Positions 43,064-51,321 of a stretch of DNA of 64,000 bases are shown here, piece by piece; within the stretch, counting starts at the first letter, position 1; every line of letters begins with the position of its first letter. The position numbers and the translations under genes are program-made. Source of the stretch: Solirubrobacter deserti (GTDB lineage: Bacteria; Actinomycetota; Thermoleophilia; Solirubrobacterales; Solirubrobacteraceae); NCBI RefSeq assembly GCF_003344625.1, contig NZ_QPKJ02000004.1:186001-250000 (forward strand), in the 5' to 3' direction. The notes below the pieces were generated by a model. The model worked only from the letters and a program-made list of their open reading frames with translations. It ran no database searches and had not been told where the DNA came from.

Positions 43064-44298
43064 CGCTTGTGTGAAACCGTCGTGGTCGGGCTCGCGGTGC
43101 TCGCCGCGCTCGGGTCGGTGTACTTGACGACCACGCGGGACCAACGCCGGACACGGATCCGCATGGTGGCCGCCTGGCGCGAACGTGTCGCGACCCGCCG
43201 CAGCCTCTTCCCGTTCCTTACATACACGCGTACCTGGACCGTGGTCCCTGCCGGACGATTCCTCACACGCACCGTGAGCACGCGCGCCCGGAACTTCACG
43301 GTGACTCGCGGCTTGACAAGCCGCGGCTTTGGCGTCGGCTGCACGGGTGGTGGCACCGTGGCAGGAGTGGCCGGAGGTTGGACGACGGTCGAAAGGCCGG
43401 CTGCGGTGAAGGCGGCGGCAAGATTGAGCCTGCGACCGGCCAACGTCGCTGTGCCCGTCTCGTTGAGGAGCTGTTCGGCAATCGCCGGCGCCAGGTCGGG
43501 CCGCCAAGTGCGCAGGGCGGCGAGCGCTGTACCGACAATGACCGCCGCGGCACTGGTCCCGCTCTGGCTCGTGATCGGCTGCCCTGTGGAGGGGTCGGCG
43601 CCGTCGATCGAGCATCCTGGCGCCAGCAGCAGGGCACCCGTTGCGCTCGACGCACAGAGGCTGCCCGAGGCCGCGTCCGACGCGCCGACGGAGAAAGCTC
43701 CGGGCGCGTTGGCCGGTGTCCCGACCGGTCGCCCGTCCAGGTTGCCGGCCGCGACGACGACGCTGAGGCCTTGAGCCCGTGCCGCGGCGACCACCTCGTG
43801 CAGTTGCTGTTGCTCTCCCTCGGTGAGCGGCGATTCAGAGGCGATCGGCACGACGATCACCCTCACTCCGTGGGTCTCGGCAGCGCGTGTGCACACGTCG
43901 ATTCCTCGCACGTAGGCGGTCACGACAAAGGCATCCTGGCCAGGGAAGTTGGCTTGGACACTCACGATGCGAGCCGAGGGCCAGAGTCCGACCATCCCGT
44001 AGCCATTCGGAGCCGCACTCGCGAGCATCGCCATCTGGGTTCCGTGAAGCGTGGGACTCTGGTCGGTCCCGTCGAGCCCGGGGAGGGAGAACTTCGCGAC
44101 CACGCCACCAGTATCCGGGTTGGCGTTGACACCGGTGTCGACCAGGCAGATCGCTGCTGGTGCCGCGGGCGGCGTGGCACGCAAGAGAAACTCGGCGTTC
44201 GCCGCTTTGGCCTGAGCCGTCACGTCGACCGGCTCCGCGGTCGCAACTGATATGGGTCCCAAGAGCAGCGCGCACACCAGGAATGCAAGACGTTTCAT
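43060..44298 (-). CDS. Secreted subtilisin-like serine protease (S8 family)
   Basis: A 412-aa exported protease. Signal peptide at 1-21. The triad is Asp54 in ICLVDTGVN, His85 in LHGTQMA and Ser249 in SQSGTSAA, with the oxyanion Asn186 in VVAAGNLDG. Domain size (about 260 aa) is normal. A Pro-rich linker (about 308-325) and a basic beta-rich tail follow, likely for wall binding. There is no clear propeptide. It sits between two secreted proteins with 4-nt overlaps, so the three are made together. Confidence 0.92.
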   Translation of the reverse strand: MKRLAFLVCALLLGPISVATAEPVDVTAQAKAANAEFLLRATPPAAPAAICLVDTGVNANPDTGGVVAKFSLPGLDGTDQSPTLHGTQMAMLASAAPNGYGMVGLWPSARIVSVQANFPGQDAFVVTAYVRGIDVCTRAAETHGVRVIVVPIASESPLTEGEQQQLHEVVAAARAQGLSVVVAAGNLDGRPVGTPANAPGAFSVGASDAASGSLCASSATGALLLAPGCSIDGADPSTGQPITSQSGTSAAAVIVGTALAALRTWRPDLAPAIAEQLLNETGTATLAGRRLNLAAAFTAAGLSTVVQPPATPATVPPPVQPTPKPRLVKPRVTVKFRARVLTVRVRNRPAGTTVQVRVYVRNGKRLRRVATRSRQAATMRIRVRRWSRVVVKYTDPSAASTASPTTTVSHKR

Positions 44299-45998
44299 GG
44301 CCTCACCTGCACGTCGATGGTGCGGCTCACGCCGCGGGAGTAGGTGAACGCGGAATCGTCAGCCGCGACCACGCGGAAGCGATAGGTCGACGGTTGGAAG
44401 GTACGTCGGAACCGGTATGCGAGCCGGAAGCGACCTGTGGCGTTCGTTCTGACCCATCGGCGGGTCGTGGCGACCGGGATCCAACGTCCCGGTTCGCGAA
44501 CCTCGAGGGCGACGAGGACGCCTCCGGCGGGGATGGGACCTCGAACTCGCCCAGTGAACACGGCGGATTGGCCGTTGCGAATTCGTGTGGCACGGGCGCT
44601 TGCGGTCACTTGGGCCGGAACGATGACATCCGCGTGCGCCGCGACCGCGGCGAGCCCGTCGCCGGCCTCGCGCATGACCTGCACTGTGCGCGAATCGCCG
44701 GCGGGAATCCGCGCGTCGAACCTGCCGTCCGGCCCGGTGATCACTTGCCCGACGACGGACCAATCGCCGGTGGCGAGGTTCGCCTTCGGCACGAAGGGAC
44801 GGCTCCGCACGGTCAGGGTGGCGCCCGCGAGCGGGCGCCCGTCGATCTCCGTGAGGCTTCCGCGCAGTCTGAACGGCTCGGACTTCGGCAGGCTGCGCCG
44901 GGCAGCGCCTTCGACACGGAGCATGAGGTTCCGAGGAGCCGCCGTGAGCGCGGGTGTCGCGCTTCCGGGAGGCTCTTTCGCCAGGAACTTGCGCGCCGTG
45001 ATCACCGGCGTCCGGTTGCCGGAGGCGTCCTCGACGGTGACGCGGAAGTCGTGTTCGCCCTGAGGGAGCGAGTCGGTCTCGAACTCGACTCGCGCGCCAC
45101 TGAGGGTCAGCGGGCAGGGCTGTGGATGGTCGAACTCGTACGGATGCGCGGTGACATCGAGTTCTCGACACGAGACGCGTCCGTGGCCGATCGGGACCGT
45201 GGAAAGCGTGAGCCAGTTGCCTTTGCCGAGCAGGCGCGCCTCGACCACGGCGCGGTAGGCCCCGACACCCCTGTCGGACACGTCGAAATCGACGCTTTCC
45301 CGGCCGGCGTGCGAGAGGTTCGACGCGAGCGCTCCGCGCACTTGGCTGACGAGGGGGGCCTGATCGTCACGGATGTCAGCGCGGAAACTCGCGATCTCGA
45401 CCGAAGCCTGCACGGGCAGCGAGCACTGCACCAAGCACGCTGCGGTGAAGTGCACGCTGGGGACCGGTGGAACCGATCGCTGAAAGGTGTTCCGAACGTC
45501 GGCCCAGTAGGAGGAGCCGCCGTGACAGCCGACTTCGCCCTTCGAGGTCCAGGGACCTCCCTGCGCCGACCTGAGCGGCAGCGCGTTCGGCCAGCCCAAG
45601 CCGGCGACACCGATCGGTCCGGAATCCACGGTGAAGGAGCGCAAGCACGCCGCCGCCGCGAACCCGATGATCGAGGTGTCTGCCACGGCGCTGAAGGCCC
45701 ACGAAACGGTTTCGGGCAAGGGACGGCCGCCTGCGCGGACGTAGAGCGCGCCGTACGGTCCGTTCTCGCAGTCGCTGAACGCCTGACCGCGATCCAAGCC
45801 CGCTGTGTGGCTCCATCCGTGGACTCCGACGGGGGTGCCGGTCGGCGTGTGGCACGAGTAGACGTGCATCGTCCCCGCCTGCGCTGACGCGGCGACCACG
45901 AGCAGCGCGATCAGCGCAGCCTGAGTGGCGATCAATCCCCTGATGGGCGGCAAGCTTGCATGCCGCCGCCCGTTTTGCAACCCGTTGGAGTGCTTCAC
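44295..45998 (-). CDS. Secreted beta-rich protein heading the subtilase operon
   Basis: A 567-aa exported protein. The GTG at 45998 has a GGGGGA Shine-Dalgarno sequence and gives a long (about 25 residue) N-region before the hydrophobic core AALIALLVVAASAQA. The N-terminal half is Cys-rich (YSCHTPTG, SDCENGPYG, EVGCHGGSS, AACLVQCSLP) and WSHTAGLD/TVSWAFSA-like segments recall Concanavalin-A or jelly-roll folds. Ig-like segments follow (TGPDGRFDARIPAGDSR; RTNATGRFRLAYRFRR). GC content is slightly below that of its neighbours. No known enzyme motif. Transcription runs on to the subtilase. Confidence 0.65.
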   Translation of the reverse strand: MKHSNGLQNGRRHASLPPIRGLIATQAALIALLVVAASAQAGTMHVYSCHTPTGTPVGVHGWSHTAGLDRGQAFSDCENGPYGALYVRAGGRPLPETVSWAFSAVADTSIIGFAAAACLRSFTVDSGPIGVAGLGWPNALPLRSAQGGPWTSKGEVGCHGGSSYWADVRNTFQRSVPPVPSVHFTAACLVQCSLPVQASVEIASFRADIRDDQAPLVSQVRGALASNLSHAGRESVDFDVSDRGVGAYRAVVEARLLGKGNWLTLSTVPIGHGRVSCRELDVTAHPYEFDHPQPCPLTLSGARVEFETDSLPQGEHDFRVTVEDASGNRTPVITARKFLAKEPPGSATPALTAAPRNLMLRVEGAARRSLPKSEPFRLRGSLTEIDGRPLAGATLTVRSRPFVPKANLATGDWSVVGQVITGPDGRFDARIPAGDSRTVQVMREAGDGLAAVAAHADVIVPAQVTASARATRIRNGQSAVFTGRVRGPIPAGGVLVALEVREPGRWIPVATTRRWVRTNATGRFRLAYRFRRTFQPSTYRFRVVAADDSAFTYSRGVSRTIDVQVRP

Positions 45999-46035
45999 TC
46001 CCCCACCTAGGCGGAGGAGCGAAAAGTTCTCCCCC

Positions 46036-47291
46036 CTACCGCGGAGCGATGCGCGCGAGCAACCCGCGCGCGGCCTCCACAGCGAGGTCGCGATCGTAGG
46101 TCAGGCAGAAGTCGAAGCGCCGCTCCATGTCCGCACAATCGGTGTCGCCGAGGTCGCGCGCGACGAACGCCGCCGCAAAGTGCGGAGCGACGACGGTCAC
46201 GTTCCACTCGCCCGCGAGGGCGTCGTCGACGTCGAGGTCCGCGCCGCGCACGCCCGGGACGGGCTCGGCCGTCAAACCGACGCCCAGCGCGCCGACCAGA
46301 GCGGCCGACGCGGCCAGCTTCTCGTAGCGAGCGGCAGAGCGCGGGGTGAAGTGGCGCGCCTCCTGGAAGGCGGCGAAGACCACCGCGGATTCGCCCTGCG
46401 CCGCCACCTGGGCCTCGAGGTGGCGGGAGATGGCCAGCAGCAGCGCCTTGGTGCCGCGGCGGGGCCGCACGCGGGCGGCGACGGCGCGGTAGGGGGACGC
46501 CGGGGCGGGCACAGAGGGGCGGCGCGCGGCGAGCGGCGCGGGCACGGGAGCGGTGCCGGCCGGCAGCTCGCCCGGCCGGCCGAAGAGCCACCCCTGGCCG
46601 TAGCGGGCGCCCAGCGCGAGCGCGACCGCCAGCTGCTCCTCGGTCTCGATGCCCTCGGCGAGCAGGACCGCGCCGGGCGCTCGGCCTCGGCGTTGACGGC
46701 GTGCACGATGGCGGCGATCGCGGGCGACGGGTTCTCCTGCACGAGCCGCAGGTCGAGCTTGATGACCTCCGGGTTCACGAACGGCATCAGCGCGAGCGAG
46801 CGGGGGTCGGCGCCGATGTCATCGAGTGCGATCATCATGCCGCGCGAGCGCATGGTCTCGACGCGGGCCAGCATCTCGGCGGGCTTGTCGGTCAGGGCGC
46901 GCTCGGTCAACTCGATCACGACCTCGAGCTCGCGCGTCGCGCGCGCGAACAGGGCCATGAGCTCCTCGGGCATCGCGACGTCGAGCAGCGACGGCTCGAC
47001 GTTGACGAACAGCGTCTTGCGCAGCCGGGCGTCCAGGGCGCCGCGCAGCGCGGCGGCGCGGCACGCCCACTCGAGCTCTTCGACCAGCCCGCACGCGCGG
47101 GCGGCCTCGAACAGCAGGTCGGGGCGTTCGAGCGGCGACCCGACCGGGCCTCGCGCCAACGCTTCATAGCCGACGACCTCACGCGTGTCGAGGTCGACGA
47201 TCGGCTGGTAGACGGAGCGGACGAGGCCGGCCTCGAGGATCGAGCGGAGCTCAGCGGTGCGGGCGGCCTCCTGGAACAGGATCGCGGTCAT
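46036..47291 (-). pseudogene. EAL-domain phosphodiesterase with C-terminal DICT sensor, frameshifted
   Basis: From ATG 47291 an EAL domain runs: [43 protein letters not shown] and IALDDIGADPRSLAL. After INAEAERP-type sequence (AVNAEAERP) the frame shifts: the old frame goes to a stop at 46272 in nonsense, while another frame continues GAVLLAEGIETEEQLAV and GARYGQGWLFGRPG, the normal EAL end. A DICT domain follows (KALLLAISRHLEAQVAA, AAFQEARHFTPRSAARYEKL) to the stop at 46036. One missing base near 46673-46677 (CC GGG) explains it. Possible sequence error or real inactivation. Confidence 0.85.
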
Positions 47292-47321
47292 TGACCGTGT
47301 GATCGGCAACAATTCCGCGAG

Positions 47322-48107
47322 ATGCGAACGGACTGGCCAAATCGAGCTTCGGTGGCTATCTCGCTGACCTTCGACGTCGACGCCGAATCCGGCTGGCTCG
47401 GCGAGGACCCCGCGTATGAGCAGCGGCTGAGCACCCTGTCCGAAGCCCGCTACGGGATCACGCGCGGCCTGCCGCGCATCCTCGACATCCTCGACCGCCA
47501 CGGCATCAAGGGCACGTTCTACGTGCCCGGCTACACGGCGGAGCTGCACCCCGAGGCGATCAAGCGGATCCACGACGAAGGCCACGAGCTCGGCCACCAC
47601 GGCCACATGCATCTGCGCTCGGACACGGCCACGGAAGCCCAGCAGCGCGAGGAGATCGAGCGCGGCCTGGAGGCGCTTGCCCCGCTCGCGACCCCCACGG
47701 GCTACCGCTCCCCCTCCTGGGAACTGACGCCGACGACCCTGCAGCTGCTGCACGACCACGGCTTCACGTACGACAGCAGCCTGATGGGCGACGACCGCCC
47801 GTACACGTTGGACAACGGCCTGCTCGAGATCCCCGTCCACTGGAGCCTCGACGACTGGCCGCACCTGCACTGGAAGGCGGGCCGCGGCGACGCGTTCACC
47901 AGCCCGCAGGCCTTCCTGGACACGTGGCTGCGCGAGTTCGAGTCAGCCGTCCGCGACCGCCGTCACATCACGTTCACGATGCACCCCGAGGTGATCGGCC
48001 GCGGATACCGCGCGCAGCTGCTGGAAGAGCTCATCACCGCCATCAAGGACCGCGCCGACGCATGGTTCGCGACCCACGGGGATGTGGCAGCCTTCGTCGT
48101 GTCATGA
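47322..48107 (+). CDS. Polysaccharide deacetylase family (NodB fold)
   Basis: A 261-aa zinc-dependent deacetylase-like enzyme. Motif 1 is TFDVDAE (Asp18, Asp20), motif 2 HELGHHGHMH (88-97), motif 3 GYRSPSW, and a late histidine lies in TFTMHPEVIG. There is no signal peptide, so the substrate is likely cytoplasmic; relatives of this shape include PuuE-type allantoinase and peptidoglycan deacetylase PgdA of Helicobacter. Overlaps the C45 gene by ATGA. Divergent from the EAL-DICT gene over 30 nt. Confidence 0.85.
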   Translation: MRTDWPNRASVAISLTFDVDAESGWLGEDPAYEQRLSTLSEARYGITRGLPRILDILDRHGIKGTFYVPGYTAELHPEAIKRIHDEGHELGHHGHMHLRSDTATEAQQREEIERGLEALAPLATPTGYRSPSWELTPTTLQLLHDHGFTYDSSLMGDDRPYTLDNGLLEIPVHWSLDDWPHLHWKAGRGDAFTSPQAFLDTWLREFESAVRDRRHITFTMHPEVIGRGYRAQLLEELITAIKDRADAWFATHGDVAAFVVS

Positions 48108-49096
48108 CGTTCCCCGTCCACCGCTCGGACGAGGCCACGCCGGAGCAGCGGGGCGAGGCGTTCGGACGAGCCATGGCGACCCAGGTCCAGCACACGGTCG
48201 CCGTCTACCGCCGCATGTTCGCGGAGCGCAACGCCCGCGTCCCGGACGAGCTCCCGCCGCACCTCGAGATCGACGCGATCGCGCGCGGGGCCAACGTCGA
48301 CCCCCACGCCCTGCGTGCGGTCAACGCCCGCACGGAGATCCTCGCCGGCGCGGACGAATGCAGCGTCCAGGGCGCCGGCGGCCTGCTCGCCCAGAACTGG
48401 GACTGGCATCCGGACCTGTCCGCCTCCACCGTCATCCACATCGTGGAGCACCCCCACGGCTGGTTCGCCACGCTCACCGAGGCCGGCATCCTGGCCAAGA
48501 TCGGGCTCAACGGCCACGGTCTGGGCGTCTGCCTGAACATCCTGCGCACGAGCGCCGACGGCGGCACCGACGGCACCCCGATCCACCTGCTGATCCACCA
48601 GACGCTGAGCACTGCCGCCACCGTCGACGAGGCGATCGCACGGCTCACCGCGGCCACCGTCAGCGCCTCCTCCGCCGTGACCGTCGCCACTCCCGGGGAC
48701 GTCGCCCACGTGGAGCTCAACCCGGGCGGCGCCAACGTCATCCGCGGCGCGGTCGGCGCCCACACCAACCACTTCATCGAGCCCCCCAAGCGCGGCATCG
48801 ACGTGATGGCCGCCGAGTCCCCGACGACCCGTCAGCGGCTGGAGGTCGTGAAGACCCAACCGCTGCTCGACGCCCTTCGGGACCATACGGGCCACCCGAA
48901 GGGCGTCTGCCGTCACGTCGACCCGGCTGACCCGTGGGTCGAGCAGACCGTGACGGTCGCGTCAGTGGTGATGAACCTCGAGAAGCTGCGCCTGCACGTG
49001 GCCGACGGCCCGCCGTGCACGCACGAGCACCAGGAGGTCACGCTGCCGACGCGGCGTGCTTCTTCCGGTCGGCTCGCATCGACAGCAGCGCGGTGA
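48104..49096 (+). CDS. C45-family Ntn hydrolase (acyl-CoA:6-APA acyltransferase-like)
   Basis: A 330-aa protein. The candidate nucleophile is Cys86 in ADECSVQG, followed by LLAQNWDWHPD and HPHGWFATLTEAGILAKIGLN, the usual layout of C45 peptidases that self-cleave before the Cys. A later HTNHF supports the fold. Family members act on N-acyl amides; the role here is unknown. The ATG overlaps the deacetylase stop. The last 59 nt run antisense through the end of the terC-like gene, so the C-terminal 19 residues are probably a dispensable extension. Confidence 0.82.
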   Translation: MTFPVHRSDEATPEQRGEAFGRAMATQVQHTVAVYRRMFAERNARVPDELPPHLEIDAIARGANVDPHALRAVNARTEILAGADECSVQGAGGLLAQNWDWHPDLSASTVIHIVEHPHGWFATLTEAGILAKIGLNGHGLGVCLNILRTSADGGTDGTPIHLLIHQTLSTAATVDEAIARLTAATVSASSAVTVATPGDVAHVELNPGGANVIRGAVGAHTNHFIEPPKRGIDVMAAESPTTRQRLEVVKTQPLLDALRDHTGHPKGVCRHVDPADPWVEQTVTVASVVMNLEKLRLHVADGPPCTHEHQEVTLPTRRASSGRLASTAAR

Positions 49097-50003
49097 GCAC
49101 CAGCGTCACGACGATCACGGCCAGCGACAACCAGATCGGCACGTGCCAGATGTCCACCAGCAGCATCTTCACGCCGATGAACGCGAGGATGAACGCCAGG
49201 CCCTGCGTCAGATAGACGAACTTGTCCATCAGGCCGACGAGCAGGAAGTACAGCGCGCGTAGGCCGATCAGCGCGAACGCGTTCGCCGCGAACACGATGA
49301 ACGACTCCTGCGTGACGGCGAAGATCGCGGGGATCGAGTCGACGGCGAAGATGATGTCCGTCGTCGCGATCACGACGAAGACGGCGAGCAGCGGCGTCGC
49401 GATCCGCTTGCCGTCGACGTGCGTGAAGACCTTCTTGCCGTCGAACTCCTGCGTCATCTTCACGTGCTTGCGGATGAACTTGAGCGCCGGGTTGTGCTCG
49501 GGCTCGACTTCCGCGTCGTCGTGGCGCGCGAGCTTCCAGGCCGTATAGAGCAGCAGCAGGCCGAAGAAGTAGAACGTGATGTGGAACGCGTTCAGCAACG
49601 CCGCGCCGAGCAGGATGAAGATCAGGCGCAGGACGAGCGCGAGGATGATCCCCCACGCCAACACGCGAGCCTGCGCCTGGAGTCCGGGCACGGCGAAGTA
49701 GCTCAAGATCACCGCGAAGACGAAGATGTTGTCGAGCGAGAGCGAGCGCTCGAGCAGGTAACCGGCATAGAACTGCGAGCCGGCGTCCGAGCCCTGCCAG
49801 GCCCAGAACACGGCGCCGAACAGCAGCGCGATCGCGATCCAGCCGATCGACCAGATCGTGTTCTCGCGCACGCTCGGGGTGTGCCCGCGTGCATAGATCA
49901 CGAGGTCGAAGATCGCCATCACGACGATCAGGCCGCCGAGCCCGGCCCACGTCGCAATGTTGATGTCCAGGTTCAGCGCGTCAGCAGAGGAAGCAGCAAA
50001 CAA
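49038..50003 (-). CDS. terC: TerC-family integral membrane protein (manganese exporter Alx type)
   Basis: A 321-aa multi-pass protein. Repeats DLVIYARGHTPSVRENTIWS, LLERSLSLDNIFVF and TTDIIFAVDSIPAIFAVTQE carry the two conserved acidic motifs SLDN and AVDS of TerC/Alx. These proteins export Mn(II) or assist metal loading of exported proteins. A Mn riboswitch-like element precedes it. Two starts are possible: ATG 50024 without a good Shine-Dalgarno sequence, and TTG 50003 with GGAGAAGG 7 nt upstream; I prefer TTG 50003 because the hairpin there only makes sense for it. Confidence 0.9.
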   Translation of the reverse strand: MFAASSADALNLDINIATWAGLGGLIVVMAIFDLVIYARGHTPSVRENTIWSIGWIAIALLFGAVFWAWQGSDAGSQFYAGYLLERSLSLDNIFVFAVILSYFAVPGLQAQARVLAWGIILALVLRLIFILLGAALLNAFHITFYFFGLLLLYTAWKLARHDDAEVEPEHNPALKFIRKHVKMTQEFDGKKVFTHVDGKRIATPLLAVFVVIATTDIIFAVDSIPAIFAVTQESFIVFAANAFALIGLRALYFLLVGLMDKFVYLTQGLAFILAFIGVKMLLVDIWHVPIWLSLAVIVVTLVLTALLSMRADRKKHAASAA

Positions 50004-50010
50004 CGAAGGT

Positions 50011-50037
50011 CCTTCTCCAGGCATGGTTGGGAGAAGG
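50011..50037 (-). promoter_or_regulatory. Hairpin hiding the Shine-Dalgarno of terC
   Basis: On the minus strand CCTTCTCC (50037-50030) can pair fully with GGAGAAGG (50018-50011) over an 11-nt loop. GGAGAAGG is the ribosome binding site of TTG 50003. This looks like the riboswitch's expression platform acting on translation. Confidence 0.6.
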
Positions 50038-50041
50038 TTTC

Positions 50042-50125
50042 GTCCGCCGGTTTCGGCCGATGGCGCCGGGCCTATTGACCGTGCTGACGAACGCCACCCG
50101 TCGGGACTACTTCCCTTCGGCGGAC
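50042..50125 (-). promoter_or_regulatory. yybP-ykoY (manganese-sensing) riboswitch-like aptamer
   Basis: The minus strand folds with closing helix GTCCGCCG (50125-50118) and CGGCGGAC (50049-50042), 8 perfect pairs. Just inside is GGGAAGTAG, close to the conserved GGGGAGUAG, then CGTCAGCACG, then GCCCGGCGCC, as in the second conserved loop. It stands 17 nt before the first possible start of a TerC-family gene, a known target class. Mn(II) binding normally turns such genes on. It overlaps the last 54 nt of the bioF reading frame. Confidence 0.8.
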
Positions 50126-51184
50126 ACGATAGCTCATGAGGTTCTCACGCAATGCGGCCAGTGTTGCCGGGTTGTGAGCGGCCGTGGCGACCGCCCGCAA
50201 GCGGGACGTCCCGTCCGGCACGGTGGGTGGGCGGATGGCCTGGACGAACACGCCGTCCTCCAGCGCGGCCTCGCACAGCGCCATCGCCTCGTCGGCCTCG
50301 CCGATCACCAGCGGCACGATCGGCATGTCTGACACCTCCACGCCCAGCGCGTCCCGCAGCACCCGCGCGTTGGCGTGCAGCCGGCTCACGAGCTCCGCGT
50401 CCATCAGGTCCAGCGCCTTGAGCGCCGCCCCGATCGACGGCGGGGGGAGCGCGGTCGAGTAGATCATCGTCCGCGCTCGGTTGACCAGGTAGTCCGCGAC
50501 CTCGCGCGAGCAGCACACGAACGCGCCGTAGGAGCCCAGCGCCTTGCCCAACGTACCCACGGTGATGACGTGGTCCTGGAGCCCGAGCTCGTGCACCAGC
50601 CCCCGGCCCTCGCGCCCGATCACGCCGGTCGCGTGCGCCTCGTCGACGATCACCCGCGCGCCCGTCTCCACCAGCGCGGTCAGGTCCGCGACGTCGCCGT
50701 CCATGGAGAACACCGCGTCGGTGACGATCACGTCAGCGCCGACAGGAACGTCCCCGTGCGCGTACACGTGCGTACGCGCCCGCGCGAGCCGGCAGCCGTC
50801 GATGATCGACGCGTGGTTGAGCGCGTCGCTCGCGACCACGCCGTCGCTGGCGAGCGCCGCGACGACGCCCGTGTTGGCCAGATAGCCCGAGCCGAACAGC
50901 ACGCAGGCCTCGGTGCCCTTGAGCTCCGCGAGCCGCTCCTCCAGCTCGCGGTGAATGCTCATATGGCCGGAGACGAGTTGCGAGGAGCCGGCGCCCGCGC
51001 CCCAGCGCAGCGCCGCCTCCGCGGCCGCCTCGGCCACGCGCGGATCACCCGCCAGCCCGAGGTAGTCGTTCGAGCACAGCAGCGTCACCTCGCGGCCGTC
51101 GAGCGTGACCGTCGGCCCCTGCGCGGACTCGATCTCGCGCAGGAACCGCCTCAGCGACGGCTCTACGTCGGGCAGCGGACGCAC
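50072..51184 (-). CDS. bioF: 8-amino-7-oxononanoate synthase
   Basis: A 370-aa PLP enzyme joining pimeloyl thioester and L-alanine. It has CSNDYLGLAGDPRV, GAGAGSSQLVSGHMS, NHASIIDGCRLA, DEAHATGVIG and the PLP lysine in TVGTLGKALGSYG (Lys214). The GTG at 51184 overlaps the bsaP gene by 22 nt. The last 18 codons (RVRRREVVPTGG and on) are not conserved protein: they read the 5' half of the downstream riboswitch, and the stop is inside the aptamer. Confidence 0.93.
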   Translation of the reverse strand: MRPLPDVEPSLRRFLREIESAQGPTVTLDGREVTLLCSNDYLGLAGDPRVAEAAAEAALRWGAGAGSSQLVSGHMSIHRELEERLAELKGTEACVLFGSGYLANTGVVAALASDGVVASDALNHASIIDGCRLARARTHVYAHGDVPVGADVIVTDAVFSMDGDVADLTALVETGARVIVDEAHATGVIGREGRGLVHELGLQDHVITVGTLGKALGSYGAFVCCSREVADYLVNRARTMIYSTALPPPSIGAALKALDLMDAELVSRLHANARVLRDALGVEVSDMPIVPLVIGEADEAMALCEAALEDGVFVQAIRPPTVPDGTSRLRAVATAAHNPATLAALRENLMSYRVRRREVVPTGGVRQHGQ

Positions 51185-51321
51185 GTCGCCACGTACCCCG
51201 TCGGCAGCACCTGGACCTTCAGCTTGCGCCCGCAGTGGATGCAGAAGCGCGGCGGATCGAGCGGGCGGACGCAGCTCTCGTGCCCCGCGTCGCTCTTCCC
51301 GCATCCGGGACAGAAGCTCAC
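51163..51321 (-). CDS. bsaP: Biotin synthase auxiliary protein BsaP-like (52 aa)
   Basis: A 52-aa Cys-rich protein missed by length cut-offs. It starts at GTG 51321, overlapping bioB by 4 nt, and ends inside the bioF start region. Seven Cys (4, 7, 17, 27, 30, 47, 50); the block [15 protein letters not shown] then [11 protein letters not shown] resembles mycobacterial BsaP (FCHHCGRRMVVQV-type). BsaP is reported to help actinobacterial BioB keep or rebuild its iron-sulfur cluster. Position right after bioB fits this. Confidence 0.8.
   Translation of the reverse strand: MSFCPGCGKSDAGHESCVRPLDPPRFCIHCGRKLKVQVLPTGYVATCVRCPT

Noticed and set aside
45951..45966. AAGCTTGCATGC, like a cloning-vector polylinker
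   Set aside because: It lies inside a coherent reading frame with host-like codons on both sides; chance HindIII and SphI sites.
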